Assembly (NCBI GenBank): GCA_020848855.1
Contig: JADLHH010000398.1
Location: 1-13,521 of the forward strand
Length of the DNA: 13,521 nt
DNA from: Anaerolineae bacterium
GTDB taxonomy: Bacteria; Chloroflexota; Anaerolineae; Aggregatilineales; Phototrophicaceae
Direction of reading: 5' to 3'
In this document: piece after piece, positions 6,422 through 12,685 of the stretch
How the letters are laid out: each line of letters opens with the position of its first letter
Position numbering within the stretch: position 1 is the stretch's first letter
Notes under the pieces: model-generated
What the model was told of the DNA's origin: nothing
The model's input: the letters and a program-made list of their open reading frames with translations, nothing else
Databases searched by the model: none
Translations under genes and position numbers: made by a program

Positions 6422-7177
6422 CTATTCCGGGAGCAGACCGATGAAGCCCGGCGCGCCGAGGTACATGCCGCCGTCGACGTTGATGCACAGGTCGTCGGCG
6501 TACAGCAGCGGCGTTTGCGGCACAATCGCGTCGGCGACGTACTGGATGGGCGTGTGCCCGTGAACGATCTGCTTGCCGCCGTAGGTCGTCAGGCACTCGA
6601 TGGCGTTGGTCACACCTTTTTCGGGGTAGGTGAACGACATCCGTTCGGCGAAATCGTCGAGCAACTGCCGCCAATCGTCGGTGTCGTCGCCGCGCAGAAT
6701 TTCGGCGATAGCTGTGTTGACAGCTTCGACCGTACTGCCGTAGTGGAGATAAAACATGGCGTCGGCGTGCATGAGCAGGCGGTCGTGGACGTGCGCCATC
6801 GCCGGAAGGCGGCGCAGCCAGGCAAGCTGCTGCTGCGTCACGAGCGCCATATCGGCATCCTGACCGCCGTTGCGCTGCCAGGCGAGCATGAAGCGGCGGT
6901 TTTCGCGGAAGCGGTGCGCGCCGAGGAACAGCACCTCGTGGTTGCCGAGCAGCGCGTGGACGGCGCTGCCGGTGTCCGACGCTTCCGCCTGCAGGCGCAT
7001 GATCAGATCGACCACGCCAACGCCGTGCGGTCCCCGGTCGAAGTAATCGCCGATCAACCAGAGCTGAATACCAACGCCAACCCAGCGATGCCGCTCGTCG
7101 AGCAGCCCGGCGTCGGAAAGCAGTTCGATCAGACGGTCAAGATGACCGTGAATGTCACCGATGATGTAGGTGGTCAT
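6422..7177 (-). CDS. Metallophosphoesterase (PPP/Ap4A hydrolase-like phosphatase)
   Basis: 251 residues with the complete calcineurin-like dimetal signature: GDIHGH at 7-12 (D8, H10), GDYFDRGP at 43-50 (D44, D47), GNHE at 78-81, H137 in LLMHAD, and HGHTP at 206-210. DIHGH with GNHE and the size suggest a bacterial PPP-type serine/threonine or diadenosine tetraphosphate phosphatase, cytosolic. The exact substrate cannot be read from the sequence. An open frame continues 59 codons upstream, but the ATG at 7177 starts exactly at the conserved TTYIIGDIHGH, and the upstream part overlaps the thioesterase gene. The thioesterase stop is 4 bases upstream, so the two are almost certainly co-transcribed. 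The Shine-Dalgarno (AGGGA) is weak and about 11 bases away, fitting translational coupling. Confidence 0.93.
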   Translation of the reverse strand: MTTYIIGDIHGHLDRLIELLSDAGLLDERHRWVGVGIQLWLIGDYFDRGPHGVGVVDLIMRLQAEASDTGSAVHALLGNHEVLFLGAHRFRENRRFMLAWQRNGGQDADMALVTQQQLAWLRRLPAMAHVHDRLLMHADAMFYLHYGSTVEAVNTAIAEILRGDDTDDWRQLLDDFAERMSFTYPEKGVTNAIECLTTYGGKQIVHGHTPIQYVADAIVPQTPLLYADDLCINVDGGMYLGAPGFIGLLPE

Positions 7178-7181
7178 AAAG

Positions 7182-7616
7182 TCATTCGTCCCTGACGGGA
7201 GAAAAGATAAAACCCAACCCGCCTTCGGGGAAAATCTGCGGCGCTTCGACAAAAATGCCGCGCGCGCTGACGGCGACAGCGCCATCGGGCAGCAGGATCG
7301 CGCCGGTGGTGAACACCTTGCGCCCTTCGCGCTGCTCGACCTGCCCGACGACACGCGCCTGCACGCCGAGCGGGACGGCGCGCTTGTAATCGATGCTGAG
7401 ATGCACGGCAGCGACGCGCACGCCGGAGTACCAGACCGCCGCGCCCATCGCTTCGTCGAGCAGCGACGCCAGCGTACCGCCGTGCGCGAAGCCCGGCGGA
7501 CCTTCGTGCCGGGAGTCGATGACGAGGTTCGCCATCACGCTGCCGTCGTCTTCGGCATAAAACTGCCCGCCCAGCAGGGTGACAAAGCTTGAAGGACTGA
7601 CACTGGCTCGGCTCAT
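7182..7616 (-). CDS. PaaI-like hotdog-fold thioesterase
   Basis: 144 residues, the normal length for single-domain 4HBT/PaaI proteins, which hydrolyse acyl-CoA thioesters as cytosolic oligomers. The signature HGGTLASLLDEAMG spans 45-58, with HGG at 45-47 and the probable catalytic D54/E55. The strands VHLSIDYKRAVPLG, VVGQVEQREGRKVFTTGAILL and AVAVSARGIFV follow in the usual order. The start is ATG at 7616 with an excellent GGAGGA at 7621-7626 (minus strand), 4 bases away. It is the first gene of a two-gene operon with the metallophosphoesterase and diverges from the DUF6062 gene. The acyl-CoA substrate is not predictable. Confidence 0.92.
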   Translation of the reverse strand: MSRASVSPSSFVTLLGGQFYAEDDGSVMANLVIDSRHEGPPGFAHGGTLASLLDEAMGAAVWYSGVRVAAVHLSIDYKRAVPLGVQARVVGQVEQREGRKVFTTGAILLPDGAVAVSARGIFVEAPQIFPEGGLGFIFSPVRDE

Positions 7617-7633
7617 CGCTTCCTCCGCTCTCT

Positions 7634-7642
7634 ATCATACCA
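7634..7642 (-). promoter_or_regulatory. Extended -10 promoter for the thioesterase operon
   Basis: On the minus strand the sequence reads TGGTATGAT, an extended -10 element (TGn plus a five-of-six -10 hexamer), 17 bases before the ATG. No clear -35 is seen 17 bases upstream, which extended -10 promoters tolerate. The leader would be very short, starting almost at the Shine-Dalgarno. Confidence 0.45.
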
Positions 7643-7737
7643 GCTTACGGCGGAAGAACTGTATGAGGAATCCGTAAAACGAAATTATCGACGACGCCGA
7701 ATTCGACAGGCGCACGTTCCGGCGGGGAATTCCGCGC

Positions 7738-7743
7738 TACAAT
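7738..7743 (+). promoter_or_regulatory. Candidate -10 box for the DUF6062 gene
   Basis: TACAAT lies 26 bases before the ATG, with AGGAG at 7760-7764 between them. The spacing is right for transcription starting near 7750, but no convincing -35 is visible. Confidence 0.35.
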
Positions 7744-7769
7744 AGCCGCGCCGAAATTCAGGAGCAAGC

Positions 7770-8468
7770 ATGACGACGCCATTCGGATATTACGATTTGC
7801 TGGAGACGTTCCCAGAGCCGGGCTGTGCCGTCTGCCGCCTGACCCAGCGCGATGTCGAGCGCTATCTCGATACGCTGCTGTACGAGTTCACGACCGATCC
7901 GATCGCGCAGAACAACTTCCGCGCCAGCCGGGGGATGTGCCACGAGCACACCTGGCAGCTTACCCGTTACAACAATGCCCTGTCGACCGCCATCCTGTAT
8001 GACGCCGTGATTGACCAACTGCTGCGAATCAGCAGCGCACAGCCGCCGGAACGCCCGACCGGGCTGGCACGCCTGCGCGGCGCGGTCAACGCGCTCGCCG
8101 AAGCGCTGATGCCGACACAGCCGTGCCCGGCGTGCGTGGTGCGCGATGACGCTGCGTCCCGCTACCTTCAGATTGCCGGGGAATACGTGACCGAGGAACG
8201 GTTCGGGGCGGCGTTCCGGCAGTCGGACGGCTTCTGCCTGCCGCACTTCCGCGAGGCGCTGCGGTTCGCGCCGGATACCGCTGCCGCGCGGGCGCTGGTC
8301 GAAGTTCAGCGGGCGAACTGGTCGAAGCTCAAGGGGGAACTGGAATTATTCATGCACAAGATGGACGCGCATTACCACGCGCGCATGGGAGACGAAGCAA
8401 CAAGCTGGCTGCGCGCGCTCGCGCGAGTCGCCGGGGAAAAGCGGCACCATAACGAGCCAATAAATTAG
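7770..8468 (+). CDS. DUF6062 family protein with two Cys/His modules
   Basis: 232 residues, assigned to DUF6062 from overall pattern. It contains two equivalent modules. The first is CAVC (C19, C22) followed 35 residues later by CHEH (C57, H60). The second is CPAC (C119, C122) followed 34 residues later by CLPH (C156, H159). Each C-x2-C...C-x2-H set could bind one zinc or a redox cofactor, and the near-identical spacing points to internal duplication. Helical segments separate them. There is no signal peptide or membrane helix, so it is cytosolic. The start is ATG at 7770, with AGGAG 5 bases upstream. It diverges from the thioesterase operon and converges on lexA. The biochemical role is unknown to me. 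Confidence 0.85.
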   Translation: MTTPFGYYDLLETFPEPGCAVCRLTQRDVERYLDTLLYEFTTDPIAQNNFRASRGMCHEHTWQLTRYNNALSTAILYDAVIDQLLRISSAQPPERPTGLARLRGAVNALAEALMPTQPCPACVVRDDAASRYLQIAGEYVTEERFGAAFRQSDGFCLPHFREALRFAPDTAAARALVEVQRANWSKLKGELELFMHKMDAHYHARMGDEATSWLRALARVAGEKRHHNEPIN

Positions 8469-8469
8469 A

Positions 8470-8530
8470 AGGGGCACACCGCAACCGGCACGCCCAGGCA
8501 ACCCTGCACGTGCGCCCCTATACCCCTATA
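8470..8530. repeat. Degenerate AGGGGCAC...GTGCGCCCCT inverted repeat plus CCCCTATA tandem
   Basis: AGGGGCAC at 8470-8477 pairs with GTGCGCCCCT at 8510-8519, apart from a two-base bulge. CCCCTATA is then present twice in tandem (8515-8522, 8523-8530). It lies between the convergent DUF6062 and lexA genes, ends like the other palindromes in the window, and may act as a bidirectional transcript end. Confidence 0.45.
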
Positions 8531-8544
8531 CCACCGACACGATT

Positions 8545-9222
8545 CTAGACACGCGGACGAATGACCGACAGCACGCGCCCCTGAATCTGCACATTGGCGG
8601 GATGGACGTAGATCGGGTCCATCGTCGGGTGCGCGGGCTGCAGGCGAATCGTGTTCTCGTTTTCGCGGTAGAAGTATTTGAGCGTCGTCTCGCTGCGATC
8701 CGGCAGCCACACGGCGACCATTTCGCCGTTCTGCGCGACCTGCTGGCGGCGGAAGATCACGATGTCGCCGTCGCTAATCATGGCGTCGATCATCGAATCG
8801 CCCTTGACCTTGAGCGCGAACACATCCGCCGGGGACGCGCCCTGCAGGAGCGCCGGCATCACTTCGACCGGATCGTCGGCGAAGGTGCGATCCATTTCAT
8901 CCGGGATGGGGACGGGGGCGCTGGCGACGATTTGCCCCCAGACCGGGACACGCACAAGCTGCATGGCAGGCTGAACCGTCTGCGCGCTGCTCTTGCGCCC
9001 ATTCTTGACCAGCCGAAGCCCGCGCGAGGCGCGCGCTTCACGGGACAGATGCCCTGCATCGACCAGCTTGTTGAGGTTGTAGTTAACTACCGAAGTCGAG
9101 TTGATGCCGGTTGCCAGCCCGATCTCGCGGATGGTGGGCGGAAAGCCATGCGTTTCGATGTAGCTTTCCATGTAGCGCAGGATGTTGCGCTGGCGTTCGG
9201 ATAACTTGCTGCGGTCTCTCAT
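8545..9222 (-). CDS. lexA: LexA repressor, SOS regulator, with unusual Ala-Ser cleavage site
   Basis: 225 residues. The N-terminal winged helix (LSERQRNILRYMESYIETHGFPPTIREI, then the STSVVNYNLNKL recognition helix and ASRGLRL) is LexA-type. The C-terminal S24 peptidase domain has GDSM with nucleophile S143 and general base K182 in TTLKYF, followed by the RLQPAHPTMDPI block. LexA represses DNA-damage genes and cuts itself when RecA filaments form. The bond normally Ala-Gly here aligns to A100-S101 in VWGQIVASAP. The start is ATG at 9222, supported by GGAG with a 7-base spacer. The open frame continues 18 codons upstream, but that part lies in the promoter-leader region. It converges on the DUF6062 gene. 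Identity as LexA is firm, while efficiency of cleavage is uncertain. Confidence 0.95.
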   Translation of the reverse strand: MRDRSKLSERQRNILRYMESYIETHGFPPTIREIGLATGINSTSVVNYNLNKLVDAGHLSREARASRGLRLVKNGRKSSAQTVQPAMQLVRVPVWGQIVASAPVPIPDEMDRTFADDPVEVMPALLQGASPADVFALKVKGDSMIDAMISDGDIVIFRRQQVAQNGEMVAVWLPDRSETTLKYFYRENENTIRLQPAHPTMDPIYVHPANVQIQGRVLSVIRPRV

Positions 9223-9261
9223 GGCGCTGCTCCAGGATATGAAAAATAAAACACTTATTCG

Positions 9262-9290
9262 ATTGTAGACGAACAATAGTTCTAAGTCAA
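9262..9290 (-). promoter_or_regulatory. lexA promoter
   Basis: On the minus strand, TTGACT (9285-9290) and TACAAT (9262-9267) are separated by exactly 17 bases, each five of six to the sigma-70 consensus. This is the clearest promoter in the window, in an AT-rich island. The transcript would carry a leader of about 32 bases to the ATG at 9222. The LexA box occupies the spacer. Confidence 0.8.
9271..9282. promoter_or_regulatory. LexA operator (SOS box), GAAC-N4-GTTC
   Basis: GAACAATAGTTC is a perfect match to the core of the Gram-positive-type LexA box (GAAC-N4-GTTC). It sits between the -35 and -10 of the lexA promoter, where bound repressor would block polymerase. A further inverted pair, GTTCTAA (9279-9285) with TTAGAAC (9297-9303), adds an extra half-site that overlaps the -35. 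Autoregulation of lexA is the expected arrangement. Confidence 0.82.
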
Positions 9291-9412
9291 CTGGTTTTAG
9301 AACAAAATGTATTTCGGAACCCGCGAAAAGGAGTTATAAAGCGCCATTTTAGTGAGAATCGGTCGGTTCTCGCAAGCGAGCGCCGCGCGCAGAAATTCTC
9401 TACCAACATTCA

Positions 9413-9441
9413 TTTCATCCTCGCGCGCAGTCAGTTATATT
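9413..9441 (+). promoter_or_regulatory. Weak promoter candidate for the lipoprotein gene
   Basis: TATATT at 9436-9441 is an acceptable -10, 28 bases before the TTG start. TTTCAT at 9413-9418, 17 bases upstream, matches a -35 poorly. The distance to the lexA box (over 180 bases to the gene start) argues against SOS control. Confidence 0.25.
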
Positions 9442-9469
9442 TCCTCAATCGATTGCGTGGAGACGACCA

Positions 9470-10126
9470 TTGAAGCGGCTTTTTCAGATATTGGTGGGCT
9501 GGCTGTTGATCGGGTGCAGCGGCACACTGCCCGACAGCCCGGCGACCCAACGCGCCGAGATCAGCGAAATCATCGCCGAGGCGACGGCGATTCAGGTTAC
9601 CCGCGAAGCGAACGAGGCGCAGGTGATCGGGACTATCGAAGCCCTGCACACACAGGTCGCGCACAGGTCAGCGATCAACCAGCATCTCCACGCCACGCTG
9701 CGCGCCGTCGTCCCGGCGACCACGCGCGTCGCCGCGCACGGGGACGCCGTGGCAACGCCGCAGGCGATCACGCAGGGGCGGCGCTGGTTCGTCAAAACGG
9801 GCATGGCTTCGCGGGTCAACGAATCCGACGGGTGCAGCCACACGCCGGAAAGCGACTTCAACACCAGCACGCCGCGCATCTACGCGACGCTCAAAGCCTA
9901 CAATATTGAAAGCGGCACGCCGTTGAGCGCAAGCTGGACGCATCAGGGGCAGAAGGTTCACGAAGAATCGTTCCGGCTGGATCGCAGCGCCGGCGAAATC
10001 TGCCTGTGGTTCTATATCGACCCGCAGACGGTCGCGTTCACGCCCGGCATGTGGACGGTGCAGCTTTATGCCGACGGCTTCCCGCTGGAATCGGTGATGG
10101 CGTTCAATATTGCCCACGATACGTAA
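9470..10126 (+). CDS. Hypothetical lipoprotein
   Basis: 218 residues, family not recognised. The start is TTG at 9470, chosen because GGAG (9459-9462) lies 7 bases before it and a good lipoprotein signal follows: KR at 2-3, a hydrophobic core, and a lipobox LIGC with C16 as the lipidated cysteine. Residues about 27-80 are polar and helical, possibly coiled. From about 105 the chain is beta-rich. C122 and C178 could form a disulfide, and the closing WTVQLYADGFPLESVMAF recalls Ig-like modules such as DUF2914, but that is only a resemblance. It is probably anchored on the outer face of the membrane. It diverges from lexA, with the next gene 88 bases on. An overlapping GTG frame from 9352 was rejected. 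Confidence 0.78.
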   Translation: MKRLFQILVGWLLIGCSGTLPDSPATQRAEISEIIAEATAIQVTREANEAQVIGTIEALHTQVAHRSAINQHLHATLRAVVPATTRVAAHGDAVATPQAITQGRRWFVKTGMASRVNESDGCSHTPESDFNTSTPRIYATLKAYNIESGTPLSASWTHQGQKVHEESFRLDRSAGEICLWFYIDPQTVAFTPGMWTVQLYADGFPLESVMAFNIAHDT

Positions 10127-10154
10127 GCGGCGGCAGAAACAGGGAGTCACGCCG

Positions 10155-10183
10155 AGTTCACGTTGTCAAGTTCACGTTATAAT
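10155..10183 (+). promoter_or_regulatory. Promoter with tandem AGTTCACGTT repeats
   Basis: A perfect TATAAT at 10178-10183 stands 31 bases before the ATG of the helicase-associated gene. AGTTCACGTT is repeated at 10155-10164 and 10169-10178, a 14-base period. The first copy overlaps a weak -35 (AGTTCA, 17 bases before TATAAT) and the second runs into the -10. The repeats may be a regulator site or a local duplication. Confidence 0.5.
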
Positions 10184-10214
10184 GAAGCAGCGTTTGTTAC
10201 GAAGCAACTGACCC

Positions 10215-11291
10215 ATGACCAGTATTTTGCGAACTTTGCGGGAGAGCGACCCCGCCCTACTGAACGCCCTCGCCGACGTATGGGGGGTGGGAATCGACCC
10301 GGCGGACGACATCGCCGAGCGGATCGACAACATCCGGCAGGCGATGCTTGACCCGGCGCGGGCGGAGCGCGTGTGGGATACGCTCAACGACACCGAGCGC
10401 GCCGCGCTGCAAATGCTGATCAGCGTGAAAGGCAAGATGCCCGAAGCCAAATTCGAGCGCGTCTTCGGCTCGATCCGGCGAATGGGTGCGGCGGCAATTG
10501 AACGCAGCCAGCCGCACCGCCACCCAGAATCGACTGCCGAGGGGCTGTACTATCGCGGGCTGATCGGGCAGGCGTTCGAAAACGCCGACACCGGCGCGCG
10601 GACGATTGTGTTCATCCCCGACGATCTGGTGAAAATCCTGCCGGCGCACAAAACGTCGTATGACAAGCTGGACGACGAGCAGCCGGAAGTCGATTACCCG
10701 GCGGAAGAAATCGCCGCGCTCGACCCACTGGAAGACGTGGAAGACATCCGGCAGGCGGACACTGCCATCGTCGATGACCTGACGACGCTGCTGGCGTACC
10801 TGCAACTGAACGCGCCGCTGCTGCAAAACGACACGCTCGACGGCAAGGACGGCGAGGCGCTGGCGCCGTTTCTGCTCACGTCCAGCCCGGAGCGGCTGGC
10901 GTTCATGGTCGCGCTGGCGGCGAGCGCCGACCTGCTCGAAATCCAGGGCGGGCGGGCGATCCCCAAACGCGCCGAAGCCCGGCGCTGGCTGAGCGCCAAC
11001 CGTCCCGACCAGGTGCAGGCGCTCGCCGAAGCGTGGCGCGAATCGACGGCTTACGTCGACCTGTGGCACGTGCCCGGCTTGTACCCGGAGCCGGAAGCCG
11101 GGACGATGAGCCAGTACAGCCCGCCGGCGGCGCGGGCGGCGGTGTTCGAGATCATGACGCACGCGCTCCCGGCGCAGGCGTGGTGGTCGGTGGACGACTT
11201 CATCCTGCTGGTGCGCGAGGACAGCGCCGATTTCCAGCGCCCGAACGGCGACTTCGATAGCTGGTACATCCGCAACGACGCCGGCGAATAA
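10215..11291 (+). CDS. Helicase-associated-domain (XPB/Ssl2-like) protein, N-terminal part before an in-frame stop
   Basis: 358 codons ending at TAA 11289-11291. The opening (LRESDPALLNALADVWGV, then RAMLDPARAERVWDTLNDTERAALQ) and the winged-helix-like stretch with the FIPDDLVKILP segment are typical of bacterial helicase-associated proteins carrying a Helicase_C_3/XPB-like module. Such proteins lack the Walker motifs of a helicase motor, and none are seen here. The same frame stays open immediately after the TAA and continues with clearly homologous protein to 11942, so this is most likely one gene of 575 codons broken by a single substitution, for example CAA or GAA to TAA. A sequencing error is the main alternative. 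Start ATG at 10215, no strong Shine-Dalgarno. Confidence 0.8.
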   Translation: MTSILRTLRESDPALLNALADVWGVGIDPADDIAERIDNIRQAMLDPARAERVWDTLNDTERAALQMLISVKGKMPEAKFERVFGSIRRMGAAAIERSQPHRHPESTAEGLYYRGLIGQAFENADTGARTIVFIPDDLVKILPAHKTSYDKLDDEQPEVDYPAEEIAALDPLEDVEDIRQADTAIVDDLTTLLAYLQLNAPLLQNDTLDGKDGEALAPFLLTSSPERLAFMVALAASADLLEIQGGRAIPKRAEARRWLSANRPDQVQALAEAWRESTAYVDLWHVPGLYPEPEAGTMSQYSPPAARAAVFEIMTHALPAQAWWSVDDFILLVREDSADFQRPNGDFDSWYIRNDAGE

Positions 11292-11357
11292 CTGAGCGGG
11301 CTGGAAAGCTGGGATGCGGTCGAAGGCGCGCTGCTGGAATTCCTGATCACAGCGCCG

Positions 11358-11942
11358 ATGCACTGGCTGGGCTTGATCGATCTGGCGGAAGACGCGGCGC
11401 GGCTGACGGCATATGGGCGGGCGTTCCTCGGCTTGAGCGCGTGGCCCAACCCGCCGGAGCCGCAAAGCAAAATCGAGGTACAGCCGGATGGCGTGATCTT
11501 CATCTCGCGGAAGGTGGCGCGCATCGACCGCTTCCAGGTGGCGCGGTTCACATCGTGGGGGTCGGTGGCGGCGAACAACACCTATGCCTACCGCCTCGAC
11601 CCGCCGGGGATCGAGCGGGCGGCGCAGCAGGGGATCAACGTCGGGCACATCGGCGCGTTCATCGCGCGGGCGCTGGGCGAACAGGCGCTGCCGCCGGCGG
11701 TATCACGGCTGCTGGACAACTGGAAATCCGGTCCAACGGCGAGCGTGGCAGTCGAGCGGCTGCTGGTGCTGCGCACGACCGCGCCGGAGACGCTTGACCT
11801 GATTCTGGAGACGCCGGCGCTGCGGCGGTTCATGGGCGCGCGGCTCGGTCCGATGGCGGTGGTAGTGCGCTCGGAAGACCTGCGCGACCTGCGCGACACG
11901 CTCGGCGAGCACGGCATTCAGGCGGAGATAGCGGGGCTGTAA
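11358..11942 (+). CDS. Helicase-associated-domain protein, C-terminal part after the in-frame stop
   Basis: This is the continuation of the preceding gene in the same frame. Coding-like sequence begins directly after the stop at 11292 (LSGLESWDAVEGALLEFLIT), 22 codons before the first ATG at 11358. That ATG has no Shine-Dalgarno, so independent translation is doubtful. It contains the Helicase_C_3-type block: VQPDGVIFISRKVARIDRFQ, FTSWGSVAANNTYAYRLDPPG, then VERLLVLRTTAPETLDLIL and LGPMAVVVRSEDLRDLRDTL near the end, which in relatives closes the protein with an accessory domain. If the stop is real, this half is a pseudogene remnant, although its codon use still looks coding. Its stop lies one base from the convergent PIN toxin stop. 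Confidence 0.75.
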   Translation: MHWLGLIDLAEDAARLTAYGRAFLGLSAWPNPPEPQSKIEVQPDGVIFISRKVARIDRFQVARFTSWGSVAANNTYAYRLDPPGIERAAQQGINVGHIGAFIARALGEQALPPAVSRLLDNWKSGPTASVAVERLLVLRTTAPETLDLILETPALRRFMGARLGPMAVVVRSEDLRDLRDTLGEHGIQAEIAGL

Positions 11943-11943
11943 T

Positions 11944-12375
11944 CTAGTCCCCCGGACTGTGGAGCCTCTCAAGAAACGAGCTTACCGTGAGAATCGGGAT
12001 AGCGTCAAACTCCCCGACTGCCAGAAGATGTTTGTTGTCGCCAGAGACGATGTAATCTGCCTTGCCCGCACCCGCGCAAGCTAAGACAGCATCATCCGTT
12101 GGGTCGGCAAGAATGGTCGGCTGAATGACGGCTGGCTCGACGAGATCGACCAGCGCGCGATAGTTGGCGATGAAATCGTCAACCGACTTGCCAAGTTGAT
12201 CGAAGCGCCGCTGGAATTTGCTGCGGGAAAGAACAGTGGTCAATTCGGTTAAGAGAGCTTCGGTCGCGAGGAGCGTGAATCTTCCGTCAATAGCAGCGTC
12301 CATCGCGCGGGAAGGCGCACCCGACCAGAGGAAGCCCGACACAACGACATTCGTATCAAAAACTGCGCGGATCAC
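11944..12375 (-). CDS. PIN-domain toxin, VapC-like ribonuclease (COG1569 type)
   Basis: 143 residues. The PIN acidic set is complete: D7 in FDTNVVVSG, E44 in LLTELTTVL, D95 (or D94) in DPTDDAVLACA, and D113 in DYIVSGDNKHLL. The GKADYIVSGDNKHLL block is characteristic of the 'putative toxin-antitoxin system toxin component, PIN family' group. Such proteins are Mg-dependent RNases that stall growth by cutting RNA when the antitoxin is lost. The start is GTG at 12375, in a GTGA overlap with the antitoxin stop, so translation is coupled. The RNA target is not predictable. It ends one base from the convergent helicase-associated gene, which leaves no room for a separate terminator. Confidence 0.92.
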   Translation of the reverse strand: MIRAVFDTNVVVSGFLWSGAPSRAMDAAIDGRFTLLATEALLTELTTVLSRSKFQRRFDQLGKSVDDFIANYRALVDLVEPAVIQPTILADPTDDAVLACAGAGKADYIVSGDNKHLLAVGEFDAIPILTVSSFLERLHSPGD

Positions 12376-12605
12376 GGTTTGAGGCTGCGCTGCGCTTCAA
12401 TCTCCGCGTCGATTTCTTCCTGCGTTAGCGACGGCTCGAACGCGCGCAGTTTTTGTACGTCTTCCCGAAGCTGCTTAACCCGCCCGCGCCGTTCCAGTTC
12501 CTGCTCAAGCCATGCCGTCACACGCTCACCATCGAGCAATCCCTCGGATTTCGCGCGCGCGACCAATTCTTCCGGCAGACTCAGCACAACATCAACGTTT
12601 CTCAT
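12372..12605 (-). CDS. Antitoxin partner of the PIN toxin
   Basis: 77 residues. The N-terminus (NVDVVLSLPEELVARAKSEGLL) is a strand then helix resembling a ribbon-helix-helix or Phd-like DNA-binding start. A long charged helix (LEQELERRGRVKQLREDVQKL) and an acidic tail (LTQEEIDAEIEAQR) follow, the usual layout of an antitoxin whose tail wraps the toxin. The start is ATG at 12605, because AGGAGG (12614-12619 on the minus strand) is 8 bases away. An in-frame TTG at 12611 would be only 2 bases from it. The stop overlaps the toxin GTG by 4 bases. The gene probably autoregulates its own promoter, as such operons do. Confidence 0.88.
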   Translation of the reverse strand: MRNVDVVLSLPEELVARAKSEGLLDGERVTAWLEQELERRGRVKQLREDVQKLRAFEPSLTQEEIDAEIEAQRSLKP

Positions 12606-12628
12606 GGACAAAACCTCCTGTATCGTTC

Positions 12629-12637
12629 ATTATAGCA
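12629..12637 (-). promoter_or_regulatory. Extended -10 promoter for the toxin-antitoxin operon
   Basis: On the minus strand TGCTATAAT is an exact extended -10 (TGn-TATAAT), 23 bases before the antitoxin ATG, with AGGAGG in between. No clear -35 is present. The 80-base gap is shared with the divergent metallopeptidase gene. Confidence 0.6.
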
Positions 12638-12685
12638 TCAGCAAATCCCAATCCGTGCAGTTGAGCATCACGAGGTTGATCATTC

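Noticed and set aside
7178..7354. Upstream extension of the metallophosphoesterase
   Set aside because: The extra 59 residues are low-complexity Ser/Arg/Ala sequence that overlaps the thioesterase coding region. The conserved start sits at 7177.
9223..9276. 18-codon upstream extension of LexA
   Set aside because: It would place translation start inside the promoter -10 and LexA box region. The Shine-Dalgarno supports 9222.
9352..9909. GTG-started 185-codon frame overlapping the lipoprotein gene
   Set aside because: The nearest purine-rich site is about 16 bases away. The sequence becomes Arg/His-rich and lacks motifs, and the lipoprotein frame has a proper Shine-Dalgarno and lipobox.
10257..11648. 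463-codon open frame on the minus strand opposite the helicase-associated gene
   Set aside because: Arg/Gln/Val-rich shadow translation with no recognisable domain, while the plus strand has clear family sequence through the same region.
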